NCBI RefSeq assembly: GCF_042670205.1
Contig: NZ_JBHUWD010000001.1
Location: 186,001-250,000, forward strand
Source: Luteimicrobium sp042670205
Lineage (GTDB): Bacteria; Actinomycetota; Actinomycetes; Actinomycetales; Cellulomonadaceae
Direction of reading: 5' to 3'
DNA length: 64,000 bases
Each line of letters starts with the position of its first letter. Positions within the stretch are counted from its first letter, which is position 1. This document shows, in pieces, positions 41,995 through 50,076 of this stretch. The notes under the pieces were generated by a model that ran no database searches, was not told the DNA's origin, and was given only the letters and a program-made list of their open reading frames with translations. The position numbers and the translations under genes are program-made.

Positions 41995-42796
41995 CGGGAA
42001 CCTCCGTCCGGATTCCCGGCTCGAGCACCAGCAGGCGGTCGGTGAGCCCGGCGTCGTCGAACGCGGTGCGGACGGCGTCGACGGACTCGGTGAAGTGCGC
42101 CCACGAGTCCGCGTGCGCCGGCACGACGAGCGCGTCCCCCAGCAGGGTCGCGGCCTCGGCCGCGTCCGTGCCGCGGAGGGTGACGGTGCGCCCGGGGAAA
42201 CGGCCGGGGTCGGCGGCGCCCGCGTTGAGGACCGCGATCGCGATGCCCGGGAACCGCGCAGCGATCTCGCGGACCAGCTCGACGGACGCGTTGTCGCCCG
42301 AGACGTAGAGGGTCGGGGCGTCCGGCGCCTCCAGCACGAAGCCCGTCACGGGGCCGGCGAGGTTCGGCGCATCCGCGCCCTCCGGGCCGTGCAGCGCGGG
42401 GACGGCCGTCACCGTGACCGCGGGGTCGCCGTCGAGCTCGACCGACGCCCACGGGTCGAGCCCGGTCACGCCCGCGATGCGACCGGCCGCCGCGGGCGTG
42501 GACAGCACGGTGACGCCGTCGGCCAGCGCCTGCTCGACGAGCGCGCGCCCGGACAGGTCGAGGTTGTCGGCGTGCTGGTCGTGCGAGACGAGGACGAGGT
42601 CGACGGGGAGGACGGCGTCCGCGGGGAGCGCGGGCGACGCGGTCTTCGTGAGGACGACGGCGCCCTCGTAGCTGCGCGGGTCGTCGAACGTCGGGTCGAG
42701 CAGGACGCGCAGGCCCGCGTACTCGAGGAGGACCGTGGGGCCTCCCGCGAGGGTCGCGTGGACGGTGGTCTCGGACGGTGCTGGCGTGGTCGTCAT
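41978..42796 (-). CDS. Metallo-beta-lactamase-fold hydrolase (UlaG-like)
   Basis: Metal-dependent hydrolase of 272 residues. The motif SHDQHADNLD (71-80) replaces the classic HxHxDH in the manner of UlaG-like proteins; further ligands are likely in PALHGPEG, VSGDNAS and VVPAHADSW. The N-terminus HATLAGGPTVLLEYAGLRVLLDPTF is family-typical. UlaG hydrolyses ascorbate-6-phosphate lactone, but most relatives are uncharacterised. The 3' end overlaps the mazF remnant. Divergent from plsC-like gene across 172 bases. Confidence 0.88.
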   Translation of the reverse strand: MTTTPAPSETTVHATLAGGPTVLLEYAGLRVLLDPTFDDPRSYEGAVVLTKTASPALPADAVLPVDLVLVSHDQHADNLDLSGRALVEQALADGVTVLSTPAAAGRIAGVTGLDPWASVELDGDPAVTVTAVPALHGPEGADAPNLAGPVTGFVLEAPDAPTLYVSGDNASVELVREIAARFPGIAIAVLNAGAADPGRFPGRTVTLRGTDAAEAATLLGDALVVPAHADSWAHFTESVDAVRTAFDDAGLTDRLLVLEPGIRTEVPADARP

Positions 42797-42968
42797 GCGC
42801 TCAGCGTGCGCCGTCCGACACCTCGTGACGAGCGGCGAGCGCGTCAGGGACCGCAAGGATCTCGCCACGCCGTCACCCCCGCGACGCCTCGGCGAAGTCG
42901 TACAGAAGCGTTTCGGCCACCTGTACGCCACCGGCGCCGATTCCCGGAGACGCCTGCACAATGGTGCG

Positions 42969-43622
42969 ATGACGTATCGGGTACTGCGGCTTGCGCTGTC
43001 GCTGGTCGCTTTCGTGTGCCTCCGGCCCAAGGTGACGGGACGGAACAACATCCCGCGCACGGGGCCGGTGATCCTCGCGAGCAACCACCTGTCGTTCATC
43101 GACTCGCTGCTCATCCCGCTGGTCGCCCCGCGGCACGTGACGTTCATGGCCAAGGCCGAGTACTTCACCGGCCGCGGTCTCAAGGGCCGTCTGTCCCGCT
43201 GGTTCTTCACGACCATGGGCCACATCCCCGTCCAGCGCGACGACCCGCGCGCCGGCATCCGTTCGCTCGAGGACGCGCTCGTCGTCCTGGAGCGCGGCGA
43301 CGTCTTCGGTATCTACCCCGAGGGCACGCGGTCGCGCGACGGCAAGCTCCACAAGGGCCACACGGGCGTGGCCTGGCTCGCCCTGTCCGGGCACGCGCCC
43401 ATCGTGCCCGTGGCCCTCGTCAACACCGACAAGGTCCAGCCGGCCGACGCGAAGATGGTCCGGCTGCCGCGCGGGCACCGCGTCGAGATCCACTTCGGCC
43501 GGCCCATCGACCCGTCGCACCAGCTCACCTCGGCCCAGCGGCCCGCGCAGGCGCGCCGCGAGCTCACGGACAGCGTGATGACGAGCATCCACGAGATGAG
43601 CGGCCAGGAGCTGGCGGCCTGA
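42969..43622 (+). CDS. 1-acyl-sn-glycerol-3-phosphate acyltransferase (PlsC family)
   Basis: Membrane-associated acyltransferase of 217 residues for phospholipid synthesis (lysophosphatidate to phosphatidate) or a related acyl transfer. The HX4D motif is His40/Asp45 in ASNHLSFIDS; the substrate-binding motif IYPEGTRSRDGKLHKGHTG and VPVALVNTDK follow. The N-terminal segment VLRLALSLVAFVCLRP is hydrophobic. ATG at 42969; the stop overlaps the next ATG by one base (TGATG). Coupling to a carbonic anhydrase is of unclear meaning. Confidence 0.9.
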   Translation: MTYRVLRLALSLVAFVCLRPKVTGRNNIPRTGPVILASNHLSFIDSLLIPLVAPRHVTFMAKAEYFTGRGLKGRLSRWFFTTMGHIPVQRDDPRAGIRSLEDALVVLERGDVFGIYPEGTRSRDGKLHKGHTGVAWLALSGHAPIVPVALVNTDKVQPADAKMVRLPRGHRVEIHFGRPIDPSHQLTSAQRPAQARRELTDSVMTSIHEMSGQELAA

Positions 43623-44146
43623 TGATCCTCCGCCTGGGCGAGCGGGTCCCCGACGTCGCGGGCACGGCCTGGGTGGCCGACGCCGCGACCGTCGTCGGGT
43701 CCGTGACGCTCGGCGAGCACGTCGGCGTCTTCTACGGCGCGGTGCTGCGCGGCGACATGCAGCCCATCACCGTCGGTGACCGGTCGAACCTCCAGGACGG
43801 CGTCGTCGTGCACACCGACCCCGGCTTCCCGGTGACCGTCGGGACGGGCGTGTCCGTGGGGCACAACGCCGTCCTGCACGGCTGCACCGTCGAGGACGAC
43901 GTCCTCGTCGGGATGGGCGCGACCGTGCTCAACGGCGCGCGCGTCGGGGCGGGGAGCCTGGTCGGTGCGAACGCGCTCGTCCCCGAGGGCGCGCAGATCC
44001 CGCCCGGGTCGCTCGTCGTCGGGGTGCCGGCGAAGGTGCGGCGCGAGCTGACCGACGAGGAGCGGGAGCACGTCCGCTCCAACGCCGACGCGTACGTCGA
44101 GCTCACCCGCAGCCACGCCGAGGACGCGCACCCGCTCGACGCCTGA
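43622..44146 (+). CDS. Gamma-carbonic-anhydrase-like hexapeptide-repeat protein
   Basis: Left-handed beta-helix protein of 174 residues. Hexapeptide repeats run from about residue 15 to 140: VVGSVTLGEHVGVFYGAVLRGD, ITVGDRSNLQDGVVVHTD, VTVGTGVSVGHNAVLHGC and so on. The metal His residues are in VVHTD and VGHNAVLHG. The C-terminal helix ends AYVELTRSHAEDA. Family members hydrate CO2 or act as acyl-CoA-related proteins (CaiE/PaaY). It overlaps plsC and is followed by the three tandem hairpins. Confidence 0.9.
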   Translation: MILRLGERVPDVAGTAWVADAATVVGSVTLGEHVGVFYGAVLRGDMQPITVGDRSNLQDGVVVHTDPGFPVTVGTGVSVGHNAVLHGCTVEDDVLVGMGATVLNGARVGAGSLVGANALVPEGAQIPPGSLVVGVPAKVRRELTDEEREHVRSNADAYVELTRSHAEDAHPLDA

Positions 44147-44158
44147 CCTCTCGCGACC

Positions 44159-44324
44159 TGTCAGAACCTCACGGCAGCTGGGTGCCGTCATGTTCTGACA
44201 ACTCGCGCCAGCCCGTGGCGTGTCAGAAGCTCACGGCAGCTGGGTGCCGTCATGTTCTGACAACTCGCGCCAGCCCGTGGCGTGTCAGAAGCTCACGGCA
44301 GCTGGGTGCCGTGAGCTTCTGACA
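44159..44324. repeat. Three tandem 62-nt hairpin repeats
   Basis: Units start at 44159, 44221 and 44283, exactly 62 bases apart. Each has an 18-base arm (TGTCAGAAGCTCACGGCA in units 2 and 3; CC in place of GC in unit 1), loop GCTGGG and an 18-base return arm. Unit 3 is a perfect 18-bp stem; units 1 and 2 share the same right arm (TGCCGTCATGTTCTGACA), which mismatches at two or three places. The 20-base linkers (ACTCGCGCCAGCCCGTGGCG) of units 1 and 2 are identical. The last hairpin is followed by AGTCGCGTGGGCCCGG. Role unknown; could be a compound terminator or a protein-binding array. Confidence 0.9.
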
Positions 44325-44400
44325 AGTCGCGTGGGCCCGGCGGGCGTCGCGTGTGCGAAGGTTGAGGCGACACCCCGAGGACACCCCCGAGGAGCCGCCC

Positions 44401-45501
44401 GTGCCCGCCCCCGTCAACGCGCCCACGACGACACGACCCCACGTCGCCGCGCGCATCGAGGACCGCTTCTTCGGGGCCCTCGGTGGTCGGCTGTGTCGGC
44501 GGAAGGGCTGGTCGCCGCACGTCGAGGCGTACACCGGCTACGGCTGCGGCGCCTGGGTGCGGGTGCTCGCGCGAGCCGTCCTCGCCCCGAGCGCTCCCCA
44601 CCCGACGCCGGCCCACGACCGGCGCGGCTGGCGCAGCTACCTGTCCGTCCCGGCCCCTGGCGAGGTGCTGCGGGTCGCCGTCGGGGGTGCCCACGCCGTC
44701 CTCGTCGCGGACCGCGCCGGCTACATCGACGCCCGGCTCGACCTCCCGGCCCCGCTCCCGGCCGGCTGGCACGCGGCGTCGGTGACCACCGAGGACGGGC
44801 GCGTGGCGTCGTGCCCGCTGCTCGTCGTCGGCGAGGACGTGACGTTCGGCGTGGTGAGCGACATCGACGACACCGTCGTCGACACGCGCCTCCCGCGCCC
44901 GCTCATCGCGTTCTGGAACACGTTCGTCCTCCACCCGCGGGCGCGCCGTGAGGTGCCGGGCATGGCCGACCTGTACGCCCGGCTGCGCACCCGCTACCCG
45001 GACGCCCCGTTCGTCTACCTGTCGACGGGGGCGTGGAACACCGCGGGGACCCTGCGCCGGTTCCTCGACGTGCACGGATTCCCACCCGGGCCCCTGCTGC
45101 TGACGGACTGGGGCCCGACGCACACCGGCTGGTTCCGCAGCGGTGCCGCCCACAAGCAGGCGCAGCTCGAGCGTCTGTTCGCGGAGCTGCCGGGCGTCCG
45201 CTGGCTCCTCGTCGGCGACGACGGCCAGCACGACCCCGCGATCTACGACCGGGCGGCCCGCGAGCACCCGGCGCACGTGGCGGCCGTCGCGATCCGTCAG
45301 CTCACCCCGGCGCAGCAGGTCCTGTCGCACGGCCTGCCCGTGCCGCTGCCCCCGCCACGCGGCTCGGAGCCGTGGCAGCCCGCGGCCCCGGGCGCCGGCG
45401 CGGCGCTGCCGGCCGACGGGTCGGCGGCACCGAGCGTGCCCGAGGTGCGCGGTCCGGACGGCGACGCGCTCCGCGTCGCACTGCTCGGCACGGTGCGCTG
45501 A
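44401..45501 (+). CDS. APP1-like phosphatidate phosphatase domain protein (DUF2183)
   Basis: HAD-like phosphatase of 366 residues. The catalytic motif is VSDIDDTVVDT with Asp154 and Asp156; FVYLSTGAWNTAGTLRRFL and GPLLLTDWGPTHTGWFRSG, then WLLVGDDGQHDPAIYDR complete the HAD set. It matches the DUF2183/APP1 family, whose yeast member dephosphorylates phosphatidate. The N-terminal part has a beta-rich region (YLSVPAPGEVLRVAV). The C-terminal 70 residues are Pro/Ala-rich and unrelated. GTG at 44401 is preceded by GAGGAG; a GTG at 44353 is less likely. Confidence 0.88.
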   Translation: MPAPVNAPTTTRPHVAARIEDRFFGALGGRLCRRKGWSPHVEAYTGYGCGAWVRVLARAVLAPSAPHPTPAHDRRGWRSYLSVPAPGEVLRVAVGGAHAVLVADRAGYIDARLDLPAPLPAGWHAASVTTEDGRVASCPLLVVGEDVTFGVVSDIDDTVVDTRLPRPLIAFWNTFVLHPRARREVPGMADLYARLRTRYPDAPFVYLSTGAWNTAGTLRRFLDVHGFPPGPLLLTDWGPTHTGWFRSGAAHKQAQLERLFAELPGVRWLLVGDDGQHDPAIYDRAAREHPAHVAAVAIRQLTPAQQVLSHGLPVPLPPPRGSEPWQPAAPGAGAALPADGSAAPSVPEVRGPDGDALRVALLGTVR

Positions 45502-45513
45502 CGGACACCCACT

Positions 45514-45538
45514 GAACCATCCGGCCCGCTGTCTCGTC
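45514..45538 (+). promoter_or_regulatory. Possible ECF-type promoter of the yceI-sigma operon
   Basis: GAACC (45514-45518), 16 bases, CGTC (45535-45538). This resembles the GAAC/CGTC pattern of many ECF sigma factors and lies 54 bases before the YceI-like gene. The sigma factor encoded in the same operon may read it. Short motifs in GC-rich DNA arise by chance. Confidence 0.4.
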
Positions 45539-45591
45539 GTACGGGTGTCGGCCCGTCCGGGCCGGCGGGAGACTGGACGGATGGGACGACC

Positions 45592-46287
45592 GTGGCCGCA
45601 GACGAGCCCCGCCCTCGGCGCAGGCACCGGCGGCGCACCCTGGCGTACTGGGGTGCGGGCGTCGTCGTGCTGCTGGTCGTCGCCGCGTTCGTGGGGCCGG
45701 CGGTGTACGCGGCGCTGGTGAACCGGCACGCCGACCCCGCACCCACCCTGAGCGCGGGTGCGTCGGTGGGCGCCGCCGGACCGCTGGCGGACGGCCGCTG
45801 GACCGTGGGCACCGGGTCGTTCGCGGGCTACCGCGTCCACGAGGTCCTCCAGGGCCACGGCGCGACCGTCACGGGCCGGACGGACCGGGTGTCCGGCCAG
45901 GTCACGGTCTCGGGCGGACGCGTGACCGCCGGGACGGTGACCGTGCAGGTCGGGTCGATCCACACCGACGAGCCCCCGCGCGACGCCTACTTCCGCTCGA
46001 CCGCGCTCGAGACGTCGAAGTTCCCGACGGCGACGTTCACGCTCACGTCCCCGGTGCCGGCGACGTCCGGGTCGCCGACGCTGCCCGGGCGCCTCACCGT
46101 GCACGGCGTGACCCGTGACGTGCGCGTCCCGGCGCAGGCGGCGACCGGCCGGGCCGGTGCCGACCTCGTGGCGAGCCTCCCCGTGACCTGGGCGGACTAC
46201 GGCGTCAGCGCGCCCCGGCTGCCGTTCGTGACCGTCGACGACCACGGCGCGATCGAGCTCGAGCTCCACCTCGTGAGGGCCTCGTGA
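45592..46287 (+). CDS. Membrane-anchored YceI-family protein
   Basis: Protein of 231 residues. Basic N-terminus (RPRRRHRRRTLAYW), a membrane helix at about 20-40 (GAGVVVLLVVAAFVGPAVYAAL), then a YceI lipocalin-like domain: WTVGTGSFAGYRVHEVLQ, DRVSGQVTVSGGRV, DAYFRSTALETSKFPTATFTL, LTVHGVTRDVRVP. YceI proteins bind isoprenoid or lipid-like molecules outside the cytoplasm. It starts with GTG; its TGA overlaps the sigma factor's GTG, so the three genes form one coupled operon. Confidence 0.88.
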   Translation: MAADEPRPRRRHRRRTLAYWGAGVVVLLVVAAFVGPAVYAALVNRHADPAPTLSAGASVGAAGPLADGRWTVGTGSFAGYRVHEVLQGHGATVTGRTDRVSGQVTVSGGRVTAGTVTVQVGSIHTDEPPRDAYFRSTALETSKFPTATFTLTSPVPATSGSPTLPGRLTVHGVTRDVRVPAQAATGRAGADLVASLPVTWADYGVSAPRLPFVTVDDHGAIELELHLVRAS

Positions 46288-46811
46288 CCGCCGCCCCGGA
46301 CACCCGGCTCCGCGCGCTCCACGACGCCCACGCGGGCGCGCTGTACCGGTTCGCGCTGCGGCGCACGGGCGACGAGGGGCTCGCGCAGGACGTCGTGCAG
46401 GAGACCCTGGTACGGGCGTGGCGGCACCCCGAGGTGCTGGCCCGCGGGGACGACCAGGTGCGGGCGTGGCTCTTCACGGTCGCGCGGCACCTTGTCGTCG
46501 ACGACCGGCGCAGCGCGCGCCACCGTCACGAGGCCGCCGTCGGCGAGCCCGGGGTGGTCGAGCGGCTCGACCGCGCACCCGCCACGCCGGACGACACCCA
46601 GGCCGTCCTCGACGCCTGGCTCGTCGGCGACGCCCTGGCGACGCTGTCCGCGGAGCACCGGGCCGTCGTCGTGGGGGCGTACTACGGCGGGCGGAGCGTC
46701 GCCGAGCTGGCCGCCGAGCACGGCATCCCGGCCGGGACGGTCAAGTCCCGGCTGCACTACGGTCTGCGCGCTCTGCGGCTCGCGCTCCAGGAGAGGGGGG
46801 TCACGTCATGA
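46284..46811 (+). CDS. ECF sigma factor (RNA polymerase sigma-70 family)
   Basis: Sigma factor of 175 residues. Region 2 at about 15-80: AGALYRFALRRTGDEGLAQDVVQETLVRAWRHP and RAWLFTVARHLVVDDRRS. Region 4 at about 118-168: LATLSAEHRAVVVGAYYGGRSVAELAAEHGIPAGTVKSRLHYGLRALR. It resembles SigK/SigL-type factors. The GTG overlaps the YceI stop (GTGA); its own stop overlaps the anti-sigma ATG (ATGA). The anti-sigma next door would hold it inactive until a signal arrives. Confidence 0.94.
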   Translation: MTAAPDTRLRALHDAHAGALYRFALRRTGDEGLAQDVVQETLVRAWRHPEVLARGDDQVRAWLFTVARHLVVDDRRSARHRHEAAVGEPGVVERLDRAPATPDDTQAVLDAWLVGDALATLSAEHRAVVVGAYYGGRSVAELAAEHGIPAGTVKSRLHYGLRALRLALQERGVTS

Positions 46812-47590
46812 CCGACGCCCGCACGCCCGACGACGTCACCGCCGAGCACGAGCGCGTCGCCGACTGGGACGCCGCCTACGTGCTGGGGGCGCTCGACGCC
46901 GAGGACCGTCGCGCGTTCGAGCGGCACGTCGCCGTGTGCGACCGGTGCAAGGACGCCGTCGCCGACCTCGCCGGGATGCCTGCGCTGCTCGCGCTCGTGC
47001 CCGCGGAGGAGGTGCCGGGCGTCGTCGAGCCGGCCGCGGACGGCGACGAGGCGGTGAGCGAGAAGTCGGCGCGCGCCGACGTCGTCGACCTCGGTGCGGT
47101 GGCCGCGCGGCTGCGCCGCGGACAGGTGCGGCGTCGCTGGACGGCCGCCGCGGTGGCCGCGGGACTCCTCGTGGTGGGCGGCGGTGCCGGCTGGGTGGTG
47201 TCGTCGGCCGTCTCGCCCGGCGGCGGCACCTCCGTGAGCGCGACCGCGACCACGGTGGACCTCGCGCCGGTCGGGGGCTCCGGCGTGACCGCGCGGCTCA
47301 GCCTCGACCCGGTCGCGTGGGGCACGCGGCTGTCCTGGTCGTGCCGGTACCCGAGCGACGCCGGACCGGCATCCGCGACCGCCGGTCCGTATGGGGGCAC
47401 TGCACGGGCCGAGGCGACGTACGCGCTCGTCCTCGTGGACCGTGCCGGGCACACGACGACCGTCGGGACCTGGGCCGCGACGGGGACCGGCGCGAGCGGC
47501 CTGCACGCCTCGACGTCCGTGGCGGCGCGCGACGTCGCGAGCGTGGAGATCCGCCTCGGCGACGTCGCCGTGGCGCGCGCGACCGCCTGA
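46808..47590 (+). CDS. Zinc-binding transmembrane anti-sigma factor (RskA-like)
   Basis: Anti-sigma of 260 residues. N-terminal ZAS-type zinc motif HX3CX2C (His40, Cys44, Cys47 in FERHVAVCDRCKDAVADL), the sigma-binding helix DAAYVLGALDAEDRRAFERH, then a linker, a membrane helix at about 110-132 (TAAAVAAGLLVVGGGAGWVV), and an extracytoplasmic anti-sigma-K-like domain with beta strands. Regulated proteolysis would release the sigma factor, but no protease is encoded here. It ends the operon, followed by a strong terminator. Confidence 0.9.
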   Translation: MTDARTPDDVTAEHERVADWDAAYVLGALDAEDRRAFERHVAVCDRCKDAVADLAGMPALLALVPAEEVPGVVEPAADGDEAVSEKSARADVVDLGAVAARLRRGQVRRRWTAAAVAAGLLVVGGGAGWVVSSAVSPGGGTSVSATATTVDLAPVGGSGVTARLSLDPVAWGTRLSWSCRYPSDAGPASATAGPYGGTARAEATYALVLVDRAGHTTTVGTWAATGTGASGLHASTSVAARDVASVEIRLGDVAVARATA

Positions 47591-47610
47591 CGACCGCCGC
47601 GGTGACGGGT

Positions 47611-47647
47611 GCGGGCCCGGTCGCACCGTGGAAGCGACCGGGCCCGC
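47611..47647. terminator. Hairpin terminator, 14-bp stem
   Basis: GCGGGCCCGGTCGC (47611-47624), nine-base loop, perfect complement (47634-47647). It is 20 bases after the anti-sigma stop and 73 bases before the end of the convergent surface-protein gene; may serve both. Confidence 0.8.
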
Positions 47648-47719
47648 GTGCGCGTCCGGGAAGGACCCGCGAGCGCGCCCCGAAGGAGGGGGACGGGACG
47701 CGCAGCCTGTGTCCTGCCG

Positions 47720-49150
47720 TCAGGCGGTCCGACGGCGTCGGAGGACGAGGAGCGTCGCGCCGGCGGCGACGAGCACGCCGGCGGCGACGGCGAACGGCAC
47801 GAGGTTCGCACCGGTCTCGGCGAGCACGCCCTCGCCTTGCGCGCCGGAGGCGTCGCTCGGGGTGGCCGTGCCGCCCGCCGCGAGGACGACCGTCGTGTCG
47901 GTCGGCGACGGGGACGCGACCTCGGCGGGCGCCGTGGCGTCGACCGCCTCGTCGGAGGTCGGGGTCGGGGCCGGTGAGACGTCGCTGCTCGGGGTGTCGG
48001 TCTCGGTGGGCTGCGTCGGCTGCTCGGTCGGCACGACCGCCTCGGTGGGCGTGGTGCCCGTCGGCGTCGTGCTCGGGGTCTCGGTCGGCGTGGTGGTGCC
48101 CGGGGTCGTGCAGGTCAGGGCGTCGGAACCCGTGAACGGGTAGGCGTGGAACTCCGCGCCGCCACCCGTGTGCACGAGGTCGCCCGCGACCCAGGTGCGG
48201 CCGTTGAGGCCGGGGACCTCGACCGTCGTCGTGCCGCCGCTCTTCGGGACGAGCACGGACCCGACCCACTGGGCGGAGCCGGCGACGTCGGGGGAGGCGT
48301 CGTCGAGCACGTTCCAGACGGTGCGGGACGCGTACGACGCCAGCCCGGCGCGGTCCCCGTTCTGGTCGAACGCGTGGGCCGCGCCCTCACGCCACATGCC
48401 GTTCACGTTGGTCCGGACGTCGCCCGTGACGTTGACGACCACGGTCGCACGCTCCTGGACGTCGACGAACTTCACGCTCACGGACTTCGCCGCACTGCCG
48501 AGCTTTCCGCCGTCGAGCGCGAAGACCTGGGTGCTCGAGGTACCGTCCCCGCGGAGCACGAGGAACGTGCCGTCGTCGGTGACCGTGCCCGTCGTCGGCT
48601 CGCCCGCGAGCCTCTGCGACTCGGACTGCAGCGTCGACGTCAGGTCGGTGTACGCGCCGAGCGCGGCGGACCGCCCGAGCCCGTCGTGCGCGGTGCCCTC
48701 GGCGAGGGTGCCGTCGACGGTGCCCCCCACGGTGGCCTGGCCGTCGAGGCCGTGGCCCACGGCCACGAACGGGGCGCCGCTGACGTCGTCGCCGACGCGG
48801 AGCATGACCGAGCCCTTCGACGGCGCGACGAGCGAGCCCGCACCGGCGACCCCGACGTCGTAGTGCGCGCCGACGGTGAAGCTCCCGCCGACCACGACGA
48901 CGCCCTCGGCCTCCGCCGCGCCGCGCACGGTGAGGTCGCCGGCCGCGTACACGTTGACGGCGTCGTCGACGCCCACCGGCGTGCCGGTGGAGAGCTCCGG
49001 GGCGGTGCAGGTCTCGGTCGCGGAGGCGGTGGTGGCGACGGCGAACGCGCCGGCGCTCGCGAGGGCCAGGGCGGCGGTGCCGCGGACGACGCGACGGCGG
49101 GTGGCACCCTCGGTCCGGTCGGCAGGGCGGCCTTGCGGGCGGTGGATCAC
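47720..49150 (-). CDS. Choice-of-anchor A domain surface protein with LAETG sorting signal
   Basis: Cell-wall protein of 476 residues. Signal peptide to about residue 45 (RRRVVRGTAALALASAGAFAVATTASATE), then a choice-of-anchor A-type domain at about 50-345 (LSTGTPVGVDDAVNVYAAGDLTVRGAAEAEG; VWNVLDDASPDVAGS; GTWVAGDLVHTGGGAEFHAYPF type end), then a Thr/Pro/Ser-rich spacer (350-440), sorting motif LAETG (443-447), membrane helix and RRRRTA tail. LAxTG is the class E sortase signal of actinobacteria. The function of the anchor A domain is unknown; possibly adhesion. No sortase gene is near. Confidence 0.88.
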   Translation of the reverse strand: MIHRPQGRPADRTEGATRRRVVRGTAALALASAGAFAVATTASATETCTAPELSTGTPVGVDDAVNVYAAGDLTVRGAAEAEGVVVVGGSFTVGAHYDVGVAGAGSLVAPSKGSVMLRVGDDVSGAPFVAVGHGLDGQATVGGTVDGTLAEGTAHDGLGRSAALGAYTDLTSTLQSESQRLAGEPTTGTVTDDGTFLVLRGDGTSSTQVFALDGGKLGSAAKSVSVKFVDVQERATVVVNVTGDVRTNVNGMWREGAAHAFDQNGDRAGLASYASRTVWNVLDDASPDVAGSAQWVGSVLVPKSGGTTTVEVPGLNGRTWVAGDLVHTGGGAEFHAYPFTGSDALTCTTPGTTTPTETPSTTPTGTTPTEAVVPTEQPTQPTETDTPSSDVSPAPTPTSDEAVDATAPAEVASPSPTDTTVVLAAGGTATPSDASGAQGEGVLAETGANLVPFAVAAGVLVAAGATLLVLRRRRTA

Positions 49151-49343
49151 GGATCTCCTCCGGTGGTGGTCCGTCGGGGTCCCTCGGCGACCCGTCGGTG
49201 CAGGTCGGCGGTCCCTTCGGCGGTGGCGGGACTGGCTCGGCGCAGTGGACGCTACCGGTACCGCAGCGCCGCGTACAAATCCATCCGCTACACTTCACCC
49301 GTTTTGTCGGAACGGGCGGTGTGGCGCGGTCGGCTCGGCGGCG

Positions 49344-49964
49344 TCAGGCGCTCGCGGGAACCGCCCCGGCGCTCGTCGCGGCGCGCGCGAGGACCACGGG
49401 GCACGTCGCCAGGTGGTCGTCGACGAGGCCGCAGGCCTGCATCGTCGCGTACGCCGTGACCGGACCCACGAACACGAAGCCCGCCTTCTTCAGCGCCTTC
49501 GACAGCGCGAGCGACTCCGCGGTCTTCGGGGGGACGTCGGTCCAGCTCTTCGGGCGCGCCTCGCGCGGGGCGGGCGCGAACGACCAGACGAGCTCGTCGA
49601 GCGAGCCGCCGGCGTCGTGCAGCGCGACGAGGGCCCGGGCGTTGGTGACGGTCGCCTCGATCTTCTGCCGGTTGCGGATGATCGACGCGTCCTGGAGGAG
49701 GCGCTCGACGTCGTCCGGCCCGAACGCGGCGACCTGCTCGGCGTCGAACCCGACGAACGCCGACCGGAACGCCTCACGCTTGCGCAGGACCGTCAGCCAC
49801 GACAGGCCCGACTGGAAGCCCTCGAGAGCGAGCCGCTCGAGCAGCGCCGACTCGCCGTGCACGGGCACGCCCCACTCGGTGTCGTGGTACGCCTCGTAGA
49901 GCGGGTCGCCGTCGCCGAAGCACCGGGCGGGAGCGGTCTGGGGGTCGAGGCTCGTCGCGGTCAT
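49344..49964 (-). CDS. tag: DNA-3-methyladenine glycosylase I
   Basis: Base-excision repair glycosylase of 206 residues that removes 3-methyladenine. The N-terminus RCFGDGDPLYEAYHDTEWGVPVHGESALLERLALEGFQSGLSW is highly typical, with the conserved Glu and Trp of the active site. SIIRNRQKIEATVTNARA, and KKAGFVFVGPVTAYATMQACGLVDDHLATC near the end give the zinc-site Cys and His. Stands alone on the minus strand upstream of the surface-protein gene. Confidence 0.95.
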   Translation of the reverse strand: MTATSLDPQTAPARCFGDGDPLYEAYHDTEWGVPVHGESALLERLALEGFQSGLSWLTVLRKREAFRSAFVGFDAEQVAAFGPDDVERLLQDASIIRNRQKIEATVTNARALVALHDAGGSLDELVWSFAPAPREARPKSWTDVPPKTAESLALSKALKKAGFVFVGPVTAYATMQACGLVDDHLATCPVVLARAATSAGAVPASA

Positions 49965-50076
49965 GGCCCCAGCGTGCCCCAGGCCGCCGACGCGCGGGAG
50001 GCGCGTGCCCTCACCTGTGCACGACGCCCACCTGCCGGAGCCTGGGGGTGGCGCCCGCGCGGCGACGCGTCTGGCC

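Noticed and set aside
44159..44324. CRISPR-like array at the tandem hairpins
   Set aside because: Only three units; the linkers are identical and the whole unit is palindromic; no cas genes.
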